The translations under genes were made by a program, and so were the position numbers. The notes beneath the pieces were generated by a model. That model was not told the DNA's origin. It searched no databases and saw only the letters and a program-made list of their open reading frames with translations. A stretch of 64,000 nucleotides of DNA. It comes from Paucibacter sp. DJ2R-2. Its GTDB lineage: Bacteria > Pseudomonadota > Gammaproteobacteria > Burkholderiales > Burkholderiaceae_C. The DNA lies in the NCBI RefSeq assembly GCF_025717675.1, contig NZ_JAJIRT010000002.1, positions 248,001 to 312,000 of the forward strand, in the 5' to 3' direction. This document shows positions 55,023 through 64,000 of the stretch, piece after piece; the first letter of the stretch is position 1, and the number at the start of each line of letters is the position of its first letter.

Positions 55023-56468
55023 ATGAATCCCTGCCAAAAAAAACATCATCCCGGCCGGCGCCGCATCGGCAGCCTGCTGACCCTGGCCGCCACCATGGCA
55101 CTGGCAGGCTGTGCCAGCCTCCAACCTGAGGCCGCCCTGGCGCCAGTCCAGGAAGCCGCGCGCAAGCATCTCGGCGCCAGCGTCCAGCCCAGCCACAGCG
55201 ACGAGGACTTGCGCGCCGTGGCCGAACGCGTCGGCGAGCTGCTGGCCGCACCCTTGAGCGCCGACGCCGCCGTGCAGATCGCCCTGCTCAACAACCGCGG
55301 CTTGCAAGCCAGCCTGGCGGAGCTGGGCATTGCAGAAGCCGAACGCGTGCAAGCCAGCCGCTTGCCCAACCCCGGCTTCAGCCTGGGCCGGACGCGGCGA
55401 GGCGACGAACGCGAGATCGAGCGCGGCGCCTCCTTTGACCTGGGCCATTTGATCGGTCTGCCCTGGGCGCGCGAACTGGAGAACCGGCGCCTGACGGCCC
55501 GTCAGCAGCAGCTGACGCTGGACGTGCTGAGCCTGGCCGCTGACACCCGCCGGGCCTACCTCCTCGCCGTGGCGGCCCAGCAAAACGCGGCCTATGCGCG
55601 CGAAGTCCAGGCGGCCGCCGAGGCCGGCGCCGAGCTCGGCCGGCGCATGGCCCAGGCCGGAAACTGGAATGCATTGCAGCAAGCGCGCGAACATGGCTTC
55701 TATGCCGAGGCCGCCTTGCAAACCGCCCGCGCCGAAGCGGCGGGGCTGGCGACTCGCGAGCGCCTGATTCGCCTGCTCGGCCTCTGGGGTGCGCAGACCG
55801 CGCGACTCACCTTGCCCGCGCGCCTGCCCGAGCTGCCGGCCGCCGCCCTGGAGCAGCCCGAGATCGAACAGGCGGGTCTGGCCAGCCGGCTCGATGTGCA
55901 GGCGGCCCGCAGCCAGGTCGAGGCCAGCGCGCGCAGCCTGGGGCTGAGCCGGGTCCGCGGTTTCATCAACGTGCTGGAGCTGGGCGCGCAGCGCAACAGT
56001 TCCAACGAAGCGCCCGTGCAAACCGGCTACGACATCCGCTTCGAGCTGCCCCTGTTCGACTGGGGCGATGCGCGGGTGGCGCGGGCCGAGGCCGTCTATA
56101 TGCAGAGCGTGCACCGCGCCGCCCAGACTGCCATCGCCGCCCGTTCGGAGCTGCGCGAAGCCTATCTGGGTTACCGCTCGGCCTACGACATCGCCCGCCA
56201 CCACCGCGACGAGCTGTTGCCAGCCGCCAAGCGCATTTCCGAGCAAAACCTGCTGCGCTACAACGGCATGTTCATCAGCGTGTTCGAGCTGCTGGCGGAC
56301 ACACGCGCCCAGATCGGCGTCGTGCGCGCCTCCATCGATGCCTTGCGTGATTTCTGGCTGGCCCAGGCCGACCTCGAGATGGCACGCCTGGGCAAGCCCG
56401 CACTTGACAGCGCGGCCGCCGCCAGCAGCGGCGCAGCGCCCACTGGCGCCGCCGCAGCAGCCCACTGA
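55023..56468 (+). CDS. TolC-family outer-membrane efflux lipoprotein (copper cluster)
   Basis: A 481-aa protein. Lipoprotein signal with lipobox ALAGC (Cys30). Two TolC-type repeats of long alpha-helices follow (SADAAVQIALLNNRGLQASL...ERVQASRLPNPGFSLG; IARHHRDELLPAAKRISEQN). Typically the outer-membrane channel of a CusCBA-like pump, but no CusA/CusB partners lie nearby, so it either works with a pump elsewhere or has another role. The following multicopper oxidase gene starts 18 bp downstream. Confidence 0.83.
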   Translation: MNPCQKKHHPGRRRIGSLLTLAATMALAGCASLQPEAALAPVQEAARKHLGASVQPSHSDEDLRAVAERVGELLAAPLSADAAVQIALLNNRGLQASLAELGIAEAERVQASRLPNPGFSLGRTRRGDEREIERGASFDLGHLIGLPWARELENRRLTARQQQLTLDVLSLAADTRRAYLLAVAAQQNAAYAREVQAAAEAGAELGRRMAQAGNWNALQQAREHGFYAEAALQTARAEAAGLATRERLIRLLGLWGAQTARLTLPARLPELPAAALEQPEIEQAGLASRLDVQAARSQVEASARSLGLSRVRGFINVLELGAQRNSSNEAPVQTGYDIRFELPLFDWGDARVARAEAVYMQSVHRAAQTAIAARSELREAYLGYRSAYDIARHHRDELLPAAKRISEQNLLRYNGMFISVFELLADTRAQIGVVRASIDALRDFWLAQADLEMARLGKPALDSAAAASSGAAPTGAAAAAH

Positions 56469-56486
56469 TTTCAGGAGTTATCGATC

Positions 56487-57932
56487 ATGCTTTCCCGACG
56501 CAATTTCTTCCAGGGCGCCGGCGCCTTGACCGCCGCCGTCTCGGCCAGCGCCGTCAGCCGCGTGGCCATGGCCGGCCTGCCCGAGCCCGTGCTGCAAGGC
56601 GCGGCCGACAGCGCGCCGCCCTTGCAACCGAGCACCGGCCGCCCCTACCGGCCGGTGCTGACCCTGAACGGCTGGACCCTGCCCTGGCGCATGAACCAGG
56701 GGGTCAAGGAGTTCCACCTCGTGGCCGAGCCGGTGCTGCGCGAGCTGGCGCCCGGCATGAAGGCCCACCTCTGGGGCTACAACGGCCAGTCACCGGGGCC
56801 GACGATCGAGGTCGTCGAGGGCGACCGGGTGCGCATCTTCGTCACCAACAAACTACCCGAGCACACCAGCATCCACTGGCATGGCCAGCGCCTGCCCAAT
56901 GGCATGGACGGCGTGTCCGGCCTGACGCAGAAGTCGATTCAGCCAGGCAAGACCTTTGTCTATGAGTTCGTCGCGCGCCGGCCCGGCAGCTTCATGTACC
57001 ACCCCCATGCCGACGAAATGACGCAGATGGCCATGGGCATGATGGGCCTCTGGGTCACCCACCCGGCGCCTGCGGCCAAGAAGCAGCAAGGCTTGATCGA
57101 GCCGGTCGACCGCGACTTCTGTTTCCTGCTCAATGCCTTCGACATCGAGCCCGGCGCGGCCACGCCCAAGATCATGACCATGCTGGACTTCAACCTCTGG
57201 TGCTGGAACAGCCGGGTCTTCCCCGGCATCGACACGCTCAATGTGCGCAAGGGCGACCGGGTGCGCATCCGCGTCGGCAACCTGACCATGACCAACCACC
57301 CCATCCACCTGCATGGCCATGAGTTCACGGTCACAGGCACCGATGGCGGCCCGGTGCCAAAGACGGCACGCTGGCCCGAGGTGACCACCGACGTGGCGGT
57401 GGGCCAGATGCGCCAGATCGAGTTCATCGCCGACGAGGAAGGCGACTGGGCCTTCCATTGCCACAAGAGCCACCACACCATGAACGCCATGGGCCACGGC
57501 CTGCCGACCATGATCGGCGTCGACCACAGCCAGCTGGCCCGCCAGATCACCCGTCTGGTGCCCGACTACATGGTGATGGGCGAGCGTGGCATGGCCGATA
57601 TGGCCGAAATGACCATGCCCCTGCCCGACAACACCATGCCCATGATGAGCGGCGACGGCCCCTTCGGTGGCGTCGAGATGGGCGGCATGTTCTCGGTGCT
57701 GAAGGTGCGCAAAGACCAGAAAGCCGGCGACTACAGCGACCCGGGCTGGTACCGCCACCCGCCCGGCGAAGTCGCCTTCGAGTGGACCGGCGCCCTGCCC
57801 GAACCGGCCCGCTTCGCGGCCGACAGCGCCCTGCCCCGGGCCAAGCCGCCGCAAGCCCCGCGCTCGGCCGCGACCCCGGCCCCGGCCGTCGAGCTGCGGG
57901 CGCGCAAGCCCAGTGGTCATGGCGGCCATTGA
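56487..57932 (+). CDS. Tat-exported multicopper oxidase (CopA/CueO-like)
   Basis: A 481-aa protein. Twin-arginine signal SRRNFFQGAGAL (3-14). Cupredoxin copper motifs: SIHWHGQRLPNGMDG (His130, His132), FMYHPHADEM (His172, His174), MTNHPIHLHGHEF and the type 1/3 motif HCHKSHHTMNAMGHG. Oxidises Cu(I) to Cu(II) with O2 in the periplasm, lowering copper toxicity. A Met/Gly-rich stretch near 370-395 (MAEMTMPLPDNTMPMM) may load copper. Ribosome site CAGGAG before the ATG. Compact length compared with CopA (about 600 aa). Confidence 0.92.
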   Translation: MLSRRNFFQGAGALTAAVSASAVSRVAMAGLPEPVLQGAADSAPPLQPSTGRPYRPVLTLNGWTLPWRMNQGVKEFHLVAEPVLRELAPGMKAHLWGYNGQSPGPTIEVVEGDRVRIFVTNKLPEHTSIHWHGQRLPNGMDGVSGLTQKSIQPGKTFVYEFVARRPGSFMYHPHADEMTQMAMGMMGLWVTHPAPAAKKQQGLIEPVDRDFCFLLNAFDIEPGAATPKIMTMLDFNLWCWNSRVFPGIDTLNVRKGDRVRIRVGNLTMTNHPIHLHGHEFTVTGTDGGPVPKTARWPEVTTDVAVGQMRQIEFIADEEGDWAFHCHKSHHTMNAMGHGLPTMIGVDHSQLARQITRLVPDYMVMGERGMADMAEMTMPLPDNTMPMMSGDGPFGGVEMGGMFSVLKVRKDQKAGDYSDPGWYRHPPGEVAFEWTGALPEPARFAADSALPRAKPPQAPRSAATPAPAVELRARKPSGHGGH

Positions 57933-57986
57933 AACCCCGGGGCCCAGCCCTGACACCGACAAGGGCAGCGAAACAGGAGGCCGAAC

Positions 57987-58511
57987 ATGGCTCGCAGCAC
58001 AAGCACTGACACCCTGATGAACACCTGCAGCGACGCCGGGCTGGCGCGCCGGCGACTGCTGCTGGGCGGCGCCATCGGCCTGCTGCTCGGGCCAGCCGGC
58101 TTGGCAGGGGCGGCGCCGGCCGCGCGCAGCGCGCCCCTGATGCAGGTCTGGAAAGGCCCGGCCTGCGGCTGCTGCAAGGACTGGATCGAGCTGCTGCGGG
58201 CCCAGGGCCTGCGCGTGGAGGTCCATGAGCAGGGCAATAGCGATGCCCGCGCCCGGCTTGGCATTGCGCTGCAATACGGCTCCTGCCATACCGCCCTGAT
58301 CGGCGGCTATGCCATCGAAGGCCATGTGCCGGTGCGCGAGATCCTGCGCTTGCTGAAGGAGCGCCCCGAGGCCATAGGCCTGGCGGTGCCCGGCATGCCG
58401 CTCGGTTCACCCGGCATGGACGGCCCGGAGTATGGCGGCCGCCGCGATCCCTACCAGGTGCTGCTGCTGAGCCGGGACGGCCGCACCCGCGTCTATCAAA
58501 ACTACCCTTGA
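57987..58511 (+). CDS. DUF411 metal-binding protein
   Basis: A 174-aa protein, ribosome site AACAGGAGG. An Arg-rich signal (ARRRLLLGGAIGLLLG) resembles a Tat or Sec signal. The DUF411 core has WKGPACGCCKDW (Cys60, Cys62, Cys63) and YGSCHTALIGGYAIEGHVP. These proteins accompany copper-resistance operons and are thought to bind Cu or other soft metals. In the operon between the multicopper oxidase and the CusF-like gene. Confidence 0.88.
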   Translation: MARSTSTDTLMNTCSDAGLARRRLLLGGAIGLLLGPAGLAGAAPAARSAPLMQVWKGPACGCCKDWIELLRAQGLRVEVHEQGNSDARARLGIALQYGSCHTALIGGYAIEGHVPVREILRLLKERPEAIGLAVPGMPLGSPGMDGPEYGGRRDPYQVLLLSRDGRTRVYQNYP

Positions 58512-58522
58512 AGGAAGCCCCC

Positions 58523-58891
58523 ATGAAATCTAGTTCCCATTGCGGCCGGGCCGGCCTCCTGGCCGCGGCCCTGCTGTCGACACTTCTGCCTCTGCCGGCG
58601 CGCAGCCAAGCCGCCAGTGCGCCTGCACATGGCGCACACAGCACGCATGCGGCCGGCATGATGGAAGGCCAGGGCGAAGGCGAGGTCCGCAAAATCGACC
58701 GCGCCGGCAAGAAGCTGACCCTCAAGCATGGCGAGATCAGCGGCATGGACATGCCGCCCATGACCATGGTGTTCGCGGTCAAGGAGGCGGCACTGCTTGA
58801 TCGATTCAAGGTCGGTGACCAAGTTCGCTTCAAGGTCCAGCAGGTGGGCGCAAGCCTGCTCGTGACCGAGCTGCTGCCGGCCAGGCGCTGA
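58523..58891 (+). CDS. CusF-like periplasmic copper-binding protein
   Basis: A 122-aa protein; AAGGAAG precedes the ATG at 58523. Signal peptide 1-30, then a His/Met-rich spacer (HGAHSTHAAGMM) and the CusF beta-barrel. Copper ligands align by spacing with E. coli CusF: His36 to His69, Met47 to Met80, Met49 to Met82. Trp44, which caps Cu(I) in CusF, is Met77 here (GMDMPPMTM). Last gene of the copper operon. No CusA/CusB partner is nearby, so it may chaperone copper to the oxidase or to an unlinked pump. Confidence 0.85.
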   Translation: MKSSSHCGRAGLLAAALLSTLLPLPARSQAASAPAHGAHSTHAAGMMEGQGEGEVRKIDRAGKKLTLKHGEISGMDMPPMTMVFAVKEAALLDRFKVGDQVRFKVQQVGASLLVTELLPARR

Positions 58892-59721
58892 ACGGCCGGA
58901 CACGTCTCACTCAGCGCGAACGAAGCCACCCGGCGAACTCATGGGCATGGCGCTTGGCCAGAACCCTGCAGTCCAAGTAGCACTGGAACCGGGTGCACAC
59001 GAACAAGGTCACGACGGATGTCAGCGGGTTCCAGGAATACCCGCTGCAGTCCGTCCAGCTGATTCGCGACCTCGGGGCTGCGAGCGTGGCCGACCTCATC
59101 GACGTCGTTGGCGGCGCGTCCACGCTGCTTGATGTCGTCAATCAATTCCAGGCCGGCCAGCACACTGGCACCCCATGTGCTTCCATTGCGATGATGGATC
59201 ACTGCCCAAACTTGGGCCTTGTGCGTGGACCAGAGTGGCGCCGGCTGGCCACTTTCGGCGGTTCAGATCATTCGGGCGCGAAGAATGAACGGCAGCAATA
59301 TGCCCGAAGCGAAAGCCCGTCGAATCTCGGCAAGCGCTGTATGTGGCCATTCGTTCTGGGTGAGCCAAGGAACGCAGTCGCCGAGACCGGCCGCTGAGCG
59401 CTGGGCGCTTCATTGACCGGATGGCCACCTGTTCCGTCTCAAATCAGCCGGACGTTCCGATTCTGAGCGGCCGCCGAACCCAATGTGGCCAAGCCAAGCG
59501 AAAGTCACTGCCGACTGTCTGCCTTCAAGGGCTCCGAGTGGTTTCACCGTGTGAGTACTTTTGAAAGCAGCAAGTTTGAAGGCCGAGCGGCTGCTCCTGG
59601 CACGCTCCCGATTGCGGTGGCCGGGTGCAAGTGCCCCAGGGCGAGATCGCAACTCTGCTCGAGGCCAGTTGTCCGGGCCAGAGGCTTGCGCCCCTTAGCG
59701 CGGTTATGGTCGAATGATCCG
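58892..59721. other. 830-bp stretch without a recognisable gene
   Basis: Base composition is less GC-rich than the flanks and frames on both strands are short and protein-like only in patches (for example plus-strand 58993-59397). Several short variants of tggcca and aagcgaaag recur between 59250 and 59520, suggesting old repeat or pseudogene material. I see no RNA gene or transposase motif. Confidence 0.45.
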
Positions 59722-59907
59722 ATGTCTCGAGCCGTGCTGCTGGTACTACTGATGCTGGGCGGCGGAGCCAAGGGGCAATCCTTGACGGCTTTTGCCGACC
59801 CGATGCCCTGCCTGATCAGCAAACCAACCGATGGCCACAGCATTGTGAGGTGGGCTGCCGCCGACATATGGGCTCTGGTGAGAGCGATCGCCTGGAACTT
59901 GCGATGA
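59722..59907 (+). CDS. Short secreted ORF coupled to the EAL gene, possibly a remnant
   Basis: A 61-aa frame with a good signal peptide (MSRAVLLVLLMLGGGAKGQS) followed by TAFADPMPCL, which resembles the first strand of periplasmic solute-binding sensor domains. Its stop overlaps the start of the EAL gene (ATGA), as in an operon. It is too short for a binding domain, so it may be the stump of a truncated sensor gene. Low confidence. Confidence 0.35.
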   Translation: MSRAVLLVLLMLGGGAKGQSLTAFADPMPCLISKPTDGHSIVRWAAADIWALVRAIAWNLR

Positions 59908-61841
59908 AATCATCCCCGGATTCCTTAGTGGCTGACACCGCCAGTGGCCCCTCGTTACGTCGGCTCGAGCCCGCGATGAGCTTGGGCCTGAGCGATCGAT
60001 TGATCGATCGGATGGTGTTGATAGCAAGCGCCGCCGCCGCAATCTCTGCTGCGGTTTTGTTTCACGCCCAGGTCTATCCAGTTTCGATGGTGGTCGACGC
60101 CTTGGCCGCGCTGCTGCTGGTCTTGCTGTGGCTTGTTCGGCATCGAATTCCTTCGGGGCGACGCCTGGCGTGTCTAGCCCTAAGTGGCATATTGGTAGCT
60201 GCGCCGGCGATTGTCTATAACCCGTACGCTCCAGACGGCTACCTGTTGGTGGCTGCGGTGATGGCCTTGTCGTTCACCAATTGGAGCGGCCCGCGTGCCT
60301 TGGCCTTACCGATAGCCTGCGTGCTGTTACTTGCGGCGATGGCGGTCGCAGTCAGCCTGGGCTGGATCCATGTGACCACGGATGCCCCTAATTTTGCCGC
60401 TCGACCGCAAGCTTGGGTCATCGTCTGCCTGACCTTGGTGGTGCTTGGAACTGCAATGGGCGGAGCGATTTTCGAGTTGAAGCACCGGCTTTTGAGTCAA
60501 ATTGAACTCCTCGAGTCCGGCAATCGCAAGCTCTTCCGCTTCGCTTATCAGGACGCAGTCACGAGTTTGTGGAACGGTGAATTTCTGAGCCGGGAGCTCG
60601 AGCGGCACCGTGCCTCGGGCCAAGTGCACCATTTGATGGTGATTGAACTCACGGGGCTGCGTGAGCTGAGTGCTCTGAATGGACCGCGGCGGGTGGACCA
60701 GCTTTGGCGCGAAGGTGTCGAGCTTTTGCGCAAGAACCTCTCCGCCAAATCGTTGCTGCTTTGCCGCCTATCCGGTGATCAGCTGGCGGTGTGGTCGCCC
60801 GAGGTGAAGCCACACCGTCTGGTCGAGGCCAGCCAATCCTTCATGGCTCATGCACGGACCGAACTGTCATTAGACCGGCTGGGCATACAGTTCCATGCGG
60901 CCTTGGTGAGTTTTCCGGTGCACGGCGCCGAGCTGGACGCCTTGCGACGCAGCGCTCAGGTGGCCTTGAGGCGCGCGGTTGTTCAAGGTCCGGGTGCTTG
61001 CGTGGCCTTTGCGGACGAGATGGCGCAGCAATTGAGTGATGAACAACTGCTGAGGGATCGGGTGCGCTTGGCCTTGGATCAAAACGGTTTCTACGCCGTT
61101 TATCAGGCCAAAGTCGATCGTGAGCATCAGCAGGTCGTCGGCTTCGAAGGACTTGCGCGTATGCGTCCATTGGGTGATGAGCAGGTTCCCGGACCCGCGA
61201 CTTTCATTGGCGTGCTTCATGCCGAGGGGTGGATGACCCAGTTCGGTGAGCGTATGTTGCAGCTCATCCTGCAAGACCTGCCGGCCTTGTGTGATCGCTA
61301 TGGAGTCGACATTCAGGTCGCTGCCAACGTATCGCCTGCCTTGTTTCTTTCTCCTAGCTTTCCCGATCTGCTGCAGCGCCTACTGCTTGAAAGTGGCGTG
61401 AAATCCAGCAATCTCATCGTTGAGATCACCGAGGAAGTTTTCGTTGGTGATCTGCAGCGTCTGCGTCTGGCCTGCGGGGCGTTGCGGGACATGGGGGTTC
61501 AGGTCTCGCTGGACGATTTCGGCAGCGGCTTCTCCTCACTGAGCTACCTGCGCGAGGTGCACTTCGATGAGATAAAAATCGACCGTTCCTTCGTCCAGCG
61601 GATTGAGACGGATCGGCGCAGCCAACTGGTCTTGTCGACCCTGTGCGAACTCGGCCGCGACTTCGACTGTCGGGTCGTCATCGAAGGGGTAGAGACGGCG
61701 GGCCAAGTCGAAAGCATCAGCGGGCTCCAAGGCGTATTCCTGCAAGGCTTCTACTTCGCCCGGCCGCAGCCGCTGGACCAACTACTGGGGTCACTGACAC
61801 TGCCAAACGCTGGCACCTTGAAAGCGACTCCGGCTGCCTGA
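59904..61841 (+). CDS. Membrane GGDEF(degenerate)-EAL c-di-GMP phosphodiesterase
   Basis: A 645-aa protein. Five or six membrane helices (about 30-190) form an N-terminal sensor. The GGDEF domain (about 215-375) is degenerate: the signature reads LSGDQLAVW, so it should not make c-di-GMP. The EAL domain (about 390-630) has FEGLARM in place of EAL, AANVSPALF, EITEEVF, DDFGSGFSSLSYL, IKIDRSFV and VIEGVET, so the metal and catalytic residues are nearly all present and hydrolysis of c-di-GMP is likely. The ATG at 59904 is used because it follows CTGGAAC and the membrane part starts soon after. Confidence 0.85.
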   Translation: MKSSPDSLVADTASGPSLRRLEPAMSLGLSDRLIDRMVLIASAAAAISAAVLFHAQVYPVSMVVDALAALLLVLLWLVRHRIPSGRRLACLALSGILVAAPAIVYNPYAPDGYLLVAAVMALSFTNWSGPRALALPIACVLLLAAMAVAVSLGWIHVTTDAPNFAARPQAWVIVCLTLVVLGTAMGGAIFELKHRLLSQIELLESGNRKLFRFAYQDAVTSLWNGEFLSRELERHRASGQVHHLMVIELTGLRELSALNGPRRVDQLWREGVELLRKNLSAKSLLLCRLSGDQLAVWSPEVKPHRLVEASQSFMAHARTELSLDRLGIQFHAALVSFPVHGAELDALRRSAQVALRRAVVQGPGACVAFADEMAQQLSDEQLLRDRVRLALDQNGFYAVYQAKVDREHQQVVGFEGLARMRPLGDEQVPGPATFIGVLHAEGWMTQFGERMLQLILQDLPALCDRYGVDIQVAANVSPALFLSPSFPDLLQRLLLESGVKSSNLIVEITEEVFVGDLQRLRLACGALRDMGVQVSLDDFGSGFSSLSYLREVHFDEIKIDRSFVQRIETDRRSQLVLSTLCELGRDFDCRVVIEGVETAGQVESISGLQGVFLQGFYFARPQPLDQLLGSLTLPNAGTLKATPAA

Positions 61842-62200
61842 GCAGAGATTTATCTTGAGGACCAACATAAGTTGATGAATTGGCGGGTTTGTTCCGTTGG
61901 CCCTCAGCGCAATGCAGTGCCGTCCTTCAAACCTCTTGTTTCATCGCATCAGCTTTGAGTTCCTGGTTCGGTCGAGCCCTTCGTCGGCATTGCGCTTGCA
62001 TCATCGGACCGCCGCATGCGACTTGGGCTCCAGCTGTGTGAGACCTTCTTCCTCACTAATTGTCTTCCTCGAAAGAAAAACCGGCGGTATGCTGAGGCGC
62101 GCCTTTGCCGCTTTTTGGGCAACGACAGCCAATGGCTAGCGCGATTTTTCCAGGCACCAAAAACCGCACCGTCACGGCGCTGATGAGAACGGAGAAAAGC
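61842..62200. other. 359-bp spacer before the chemoreceptor gene
   Basis: No gene or RNA seen. The region is more AT-rich than the surroundings and should hold the chemoreceptor promoter; I could not identify a sigma-28 or sigma-70 box with confidence. Confidence 0.4.
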
Positions 62201-63760
62201 ATGGGATCGGGCAGCAACATCAAAATCGGAGCCCGCCTAGGTTTGGCGTTTGGCGCGGTGTTATTGATCACGGCCTTGATTGCGGGCATTGGCGTCTGGC
62301 GGCTCGGCACGCTCAAGGCCGCAGCCAATGATTTGGCCACCATCGAGATGGACCGCAGCACTCTGGCGGCTCGCTGGACGGCCAATATCAATTTGAACTG
62401 GGTGCGTACCTCGGCCGCCTTGTTGGCCAGCGACGCCGCCTATGTCAAGTCCTTGCAGGCCGACATGGAGACCACCTCCAAGCTGATCGGTGAGACTCAA
62501 AAGCAGTTGGAGCCCTTGATTGCGGATGCCAAAGGAAAGGACTTGCTCGCCGACATCAGCAAGGCGCGAGAAAGCTACCGCGGGCCGCGCAGTGAACTGA
62601 TGAAAAAGAAACTGGCAGGGGAAGACGTGGCTGAAGCGGTCAAGTCGAATTTGCAACCCTTGGCCACTTCCTATTTGGCCGCGCTCGATAGGCTGGATCA
62701 GCATATGGACGAGATGCTGAGAAAGAGTCAGGCCGACACCAATGCCGTGGCGCAGGCCGGCCAATGGATTTTGGGTCTGGGTGCCGTCTTGTCCTTGGGC
62801 CTGGGACTGCTGTTCGCCCTGGTTGCAACCAAGTCGATTACGGGCCCCATGAGCCAGGCGGTGGGTTCGGCCCAAGCAATCAGCGACGGCGACCTGACTG
62901 TGAGCATTGCCACACAGGGCAGCGACGAGTCCGCGCAGATGCTGCAAGCCCTGCTGGCCATGCGAGACAAATTGGCCCATGTCGTCGGCGAGGTCAGGGA
63001 GAACGCCGAGGGCGTCTCCACCGCCAGCGCCGAAATAGCCCAAGGCAACCACGATTTGAGCGCGCGCACGGAGATGCAGGCCAGTGCCATCCAGCAGACG
63101 GCGGCTTCGATGGAAGAGTTGGGCGCCACCGTCAAGCAAAACGCAGCGAACGCCCACCAAGCCAATCAAATGGCCGTGGCGGCATCCAAGGTGGCCATCA
63201 AAGCCGGCGATGTGGTCAACGAAGTGGTCGAGACGATGAAGGGCATCAACGACAGCTCCAAGCGCATCGCCGACATCATTACCGTGATTGACGGAATCGC
63301 CTTTCAGACCAATATCCTCGCCCTCAATGCCGCCGTCGAGGCGGCCCGGGCCGGCGAGCAAGGGCGCGGCTTCGCCGTGGTAGCGTCCGAGGTGCGCAGC
63401 CTGGCGGGGCGTTCGGCCGAGGCCGCCAAGGAGATCAAGGCCTTGATCAGCACCAGCGTCGAGCGGGTCGAACTCGGCAGCAGCCTGGTCGACCGGGCCG
63501 GTGTCACGATGACCGAGGTGGTGGCTTCGATTCAAAAAGTCACCCACATCATGGGCGAGATCAGCGCCGCCAGCAGCGAGCAAAGTTCCGGCGTGTCGCA
63601 GATCGGCGGTGCGGTGCAGAAGATGGACCGAGTGACGCAGCAGAACTCTGCCTTGGTCGAAGAGATGGCAGCGGCGGCCAGCAGTTTGCGCAACCAGGCC
63701 CAGGCATTGGTGCAGGTCATGGCGATCTTCAAGTTGGCGGACAGGCGCGCTCAACGCTAA
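62201..63760 (+). CDS. Methyl-accepting chemotaxis protein
   Basis: A 519-aa protein; GGAGAAAAGC directly before the ATG at 62201 selects this start over ATGs upstream to 62105. Layout: membrane helix 1 (about 12-34), periplasmic four-helix bundle (about 35-185), helix 2 (about 190-214), HAMP (about 215-268), then the long signalling coiled coil with the invariant tip [20 protein letters not shown] and [20 protein letters not shown]. No CheR-binding pentapeptide at the C-terminus (ends KLADRRAQR). Ligand unknown. Next to a c-di-GMP phosphodiesterase, another motility-related gene. Confidence 0.95.
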   Translation: MGSGSNIKIGARLGLAFGAVLLITALIAGIGVWRLGTLKAAANDLATIEMDRSTLAARWTANINLNWVRTSAALLASDAAYVKSLQADMETTSKLIGETQKQLEPLIADAKGKDLLADISKARESYRGPRSELMKKKLAGEDVAEAVKSNLQPLATSYLAALDRLDQHMDEMLRKSQADTNAVAQAGQWILGLGAVLSLGLGLLFALVATKSITGPMSQAVGSAQAISDGDLTVSIATQGSDESAQMLQALLAMRDKLAHVVGEVRENAEGVSTASAEIAQGNHDLSARTEMQASAIQQTAASMEELGATVKQNAANAHQANQMAVAASKVAIKAGDVVNEVVETMKGINDSSKRIADIITVIDGIAFQTNILALNAAVEAARAGEQGRGFAVVASEVRSLAGRSAEAAKEIKALISTSVERVELGSSLVDRAGVTMTEVVASIQKVTHIMGEISAASSEQSSGVSQIGGAVQKMDRVTQQNSALVEEMAAAASSLRNQAQALVQVMAIFKLADRRAQR

Positions 63761-63770
63761 GCTTCGTTCA

Positions 63771-64000
63771 TGCGTACACCTTGGCTCATCAGGCCTGTTT
63801 CCGTGGCGTGGTGTGCTGGCCTGTGGGCGTACTTTCTGAAGGCTTTGCTGCTTGCTTTCTGGCTCATTTGCGCAGCCAAGGTCGGGGCGCAACCCTCCTC
63901 GCAGGCGAAGGAAATCAAGCCTCCTCAGACTGCGGCTGAGCGCGAGTCAGCATCAGCCGCAAGAGTCATGCTGCTGGTGTCCTACCACGCCGGCATGGCC
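63771..64000 (+). CDS. 5' part of a secreted or sensor protein (runs off window)
   Basis: The visible 76 residues show a long signal/anchor helix (about 20-40) ending near GAQPSS, a charged linker, and RVMLLVSYHAGMA. The last motif resembles the first strand of the periplasmic substrate-binding domains found at the N-terminus of sensor kinases and diguanylate cyclases (xLxLNSYHxGxxW). The rest is outside the window, so this is a guess. Confidence 0.5.

Overview
The window is about 64 kb of GC-rich DNA from a betaproteobacterium. The best fit is Burkholderiales of the Rubrivivax/Leptothrix/Roseateles/Paucibacter type. This rests on the aceE-aceF-lpdA order with a lipoyl domain on E3, a MaoC-phosphotransacylase fusion, the sensor kinase/FixJ regulator/folD/oligopeptidase A block beside aceE, and a PEP-CTERM surface protein. 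No rRNA, tRNA or CRISPR array was found. The window opens inside a TPR histidine kinase gene and closes inside the start of another gene.

Layout. (1) 1-4.6 kb: kinase tail, then a leftward operon for a secreted phospholipase C/P1-nuclease-like enzyme, a SurA-like periplasmic protein and a small membrane protein. (2) 4.9-12.1 kb: Tat-exported PhoX phosphatase, a 1334-aa Kelch-PKD protein with eight tandem 97-aa repeats, a dead IS3 transposase and a second copy of the 3' end of phoX. (3) 12.2-25.5 kb: YidB and DUF3597 proteins, a MITE-like repeat, MaoC-Pta, gpmI, a cytochrome c lipoprotein, a PhoU-like protein coupled to a half-length pyruvate phosphate dikinase, eutBC and a PQQ sugar dehydrogenase lipoprotein. 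(4) 25.6-31.5 kb: accessory block with a two-gene operon, a CHAT protease-NTPase-TPR protein and a DUF900 alpha/beta hydrolase. It is bounded by a decayed copy of the lpdA 3' end and the intact lpdA. (5) 31.5-44.2 kb: pyruvate dehydrogenase operon (leftward), then a divergent kinase/regulator pair, folD and oligopeptidase A. (6) 44.3-53 kb: an OmpR/EnvZ-type pair divergent from a PEP-CTERM surface protein, and a second such pair in an operon with a secreted DJ-1/PfpI protein. (7) 53.1-58.9 kb: an anchored alpha/beta hydrolase and a periplasmic copper-handling cluster (Cys-rich protein, TolC-like lipoprotein, multicopper oxidase, DUF411, CusF-like). (8) 58.9-64 kb: a poorly coding stretch, a c-di-GMP phosphodiesterase, a chemoreceptor and the start of a further sensor-like gene.

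The strongest candidate for an undescribed system is the CHAT-NTPase-TPR/hydrolase pair at 26142-31432. Its architecture is that of an NTP-dependent conflict or cell-suicide switch: TPR sensor, NTPase switch, caspase-like protease, and a lipase-like partner with a helical N-terminus and a long flexible linker. Both accessory blocks of the window (Kelch/IS3 and CHAT) lie directly downstream of an intact core gene (phoX, lpdA) and end in a second, truncated copy of that gene's 3' end. This points to insertion by a single crossover of a circular molecule. Coordinates and motifs were read directly from the sequence. Family names come from recognising motifs, and no database search was possible.
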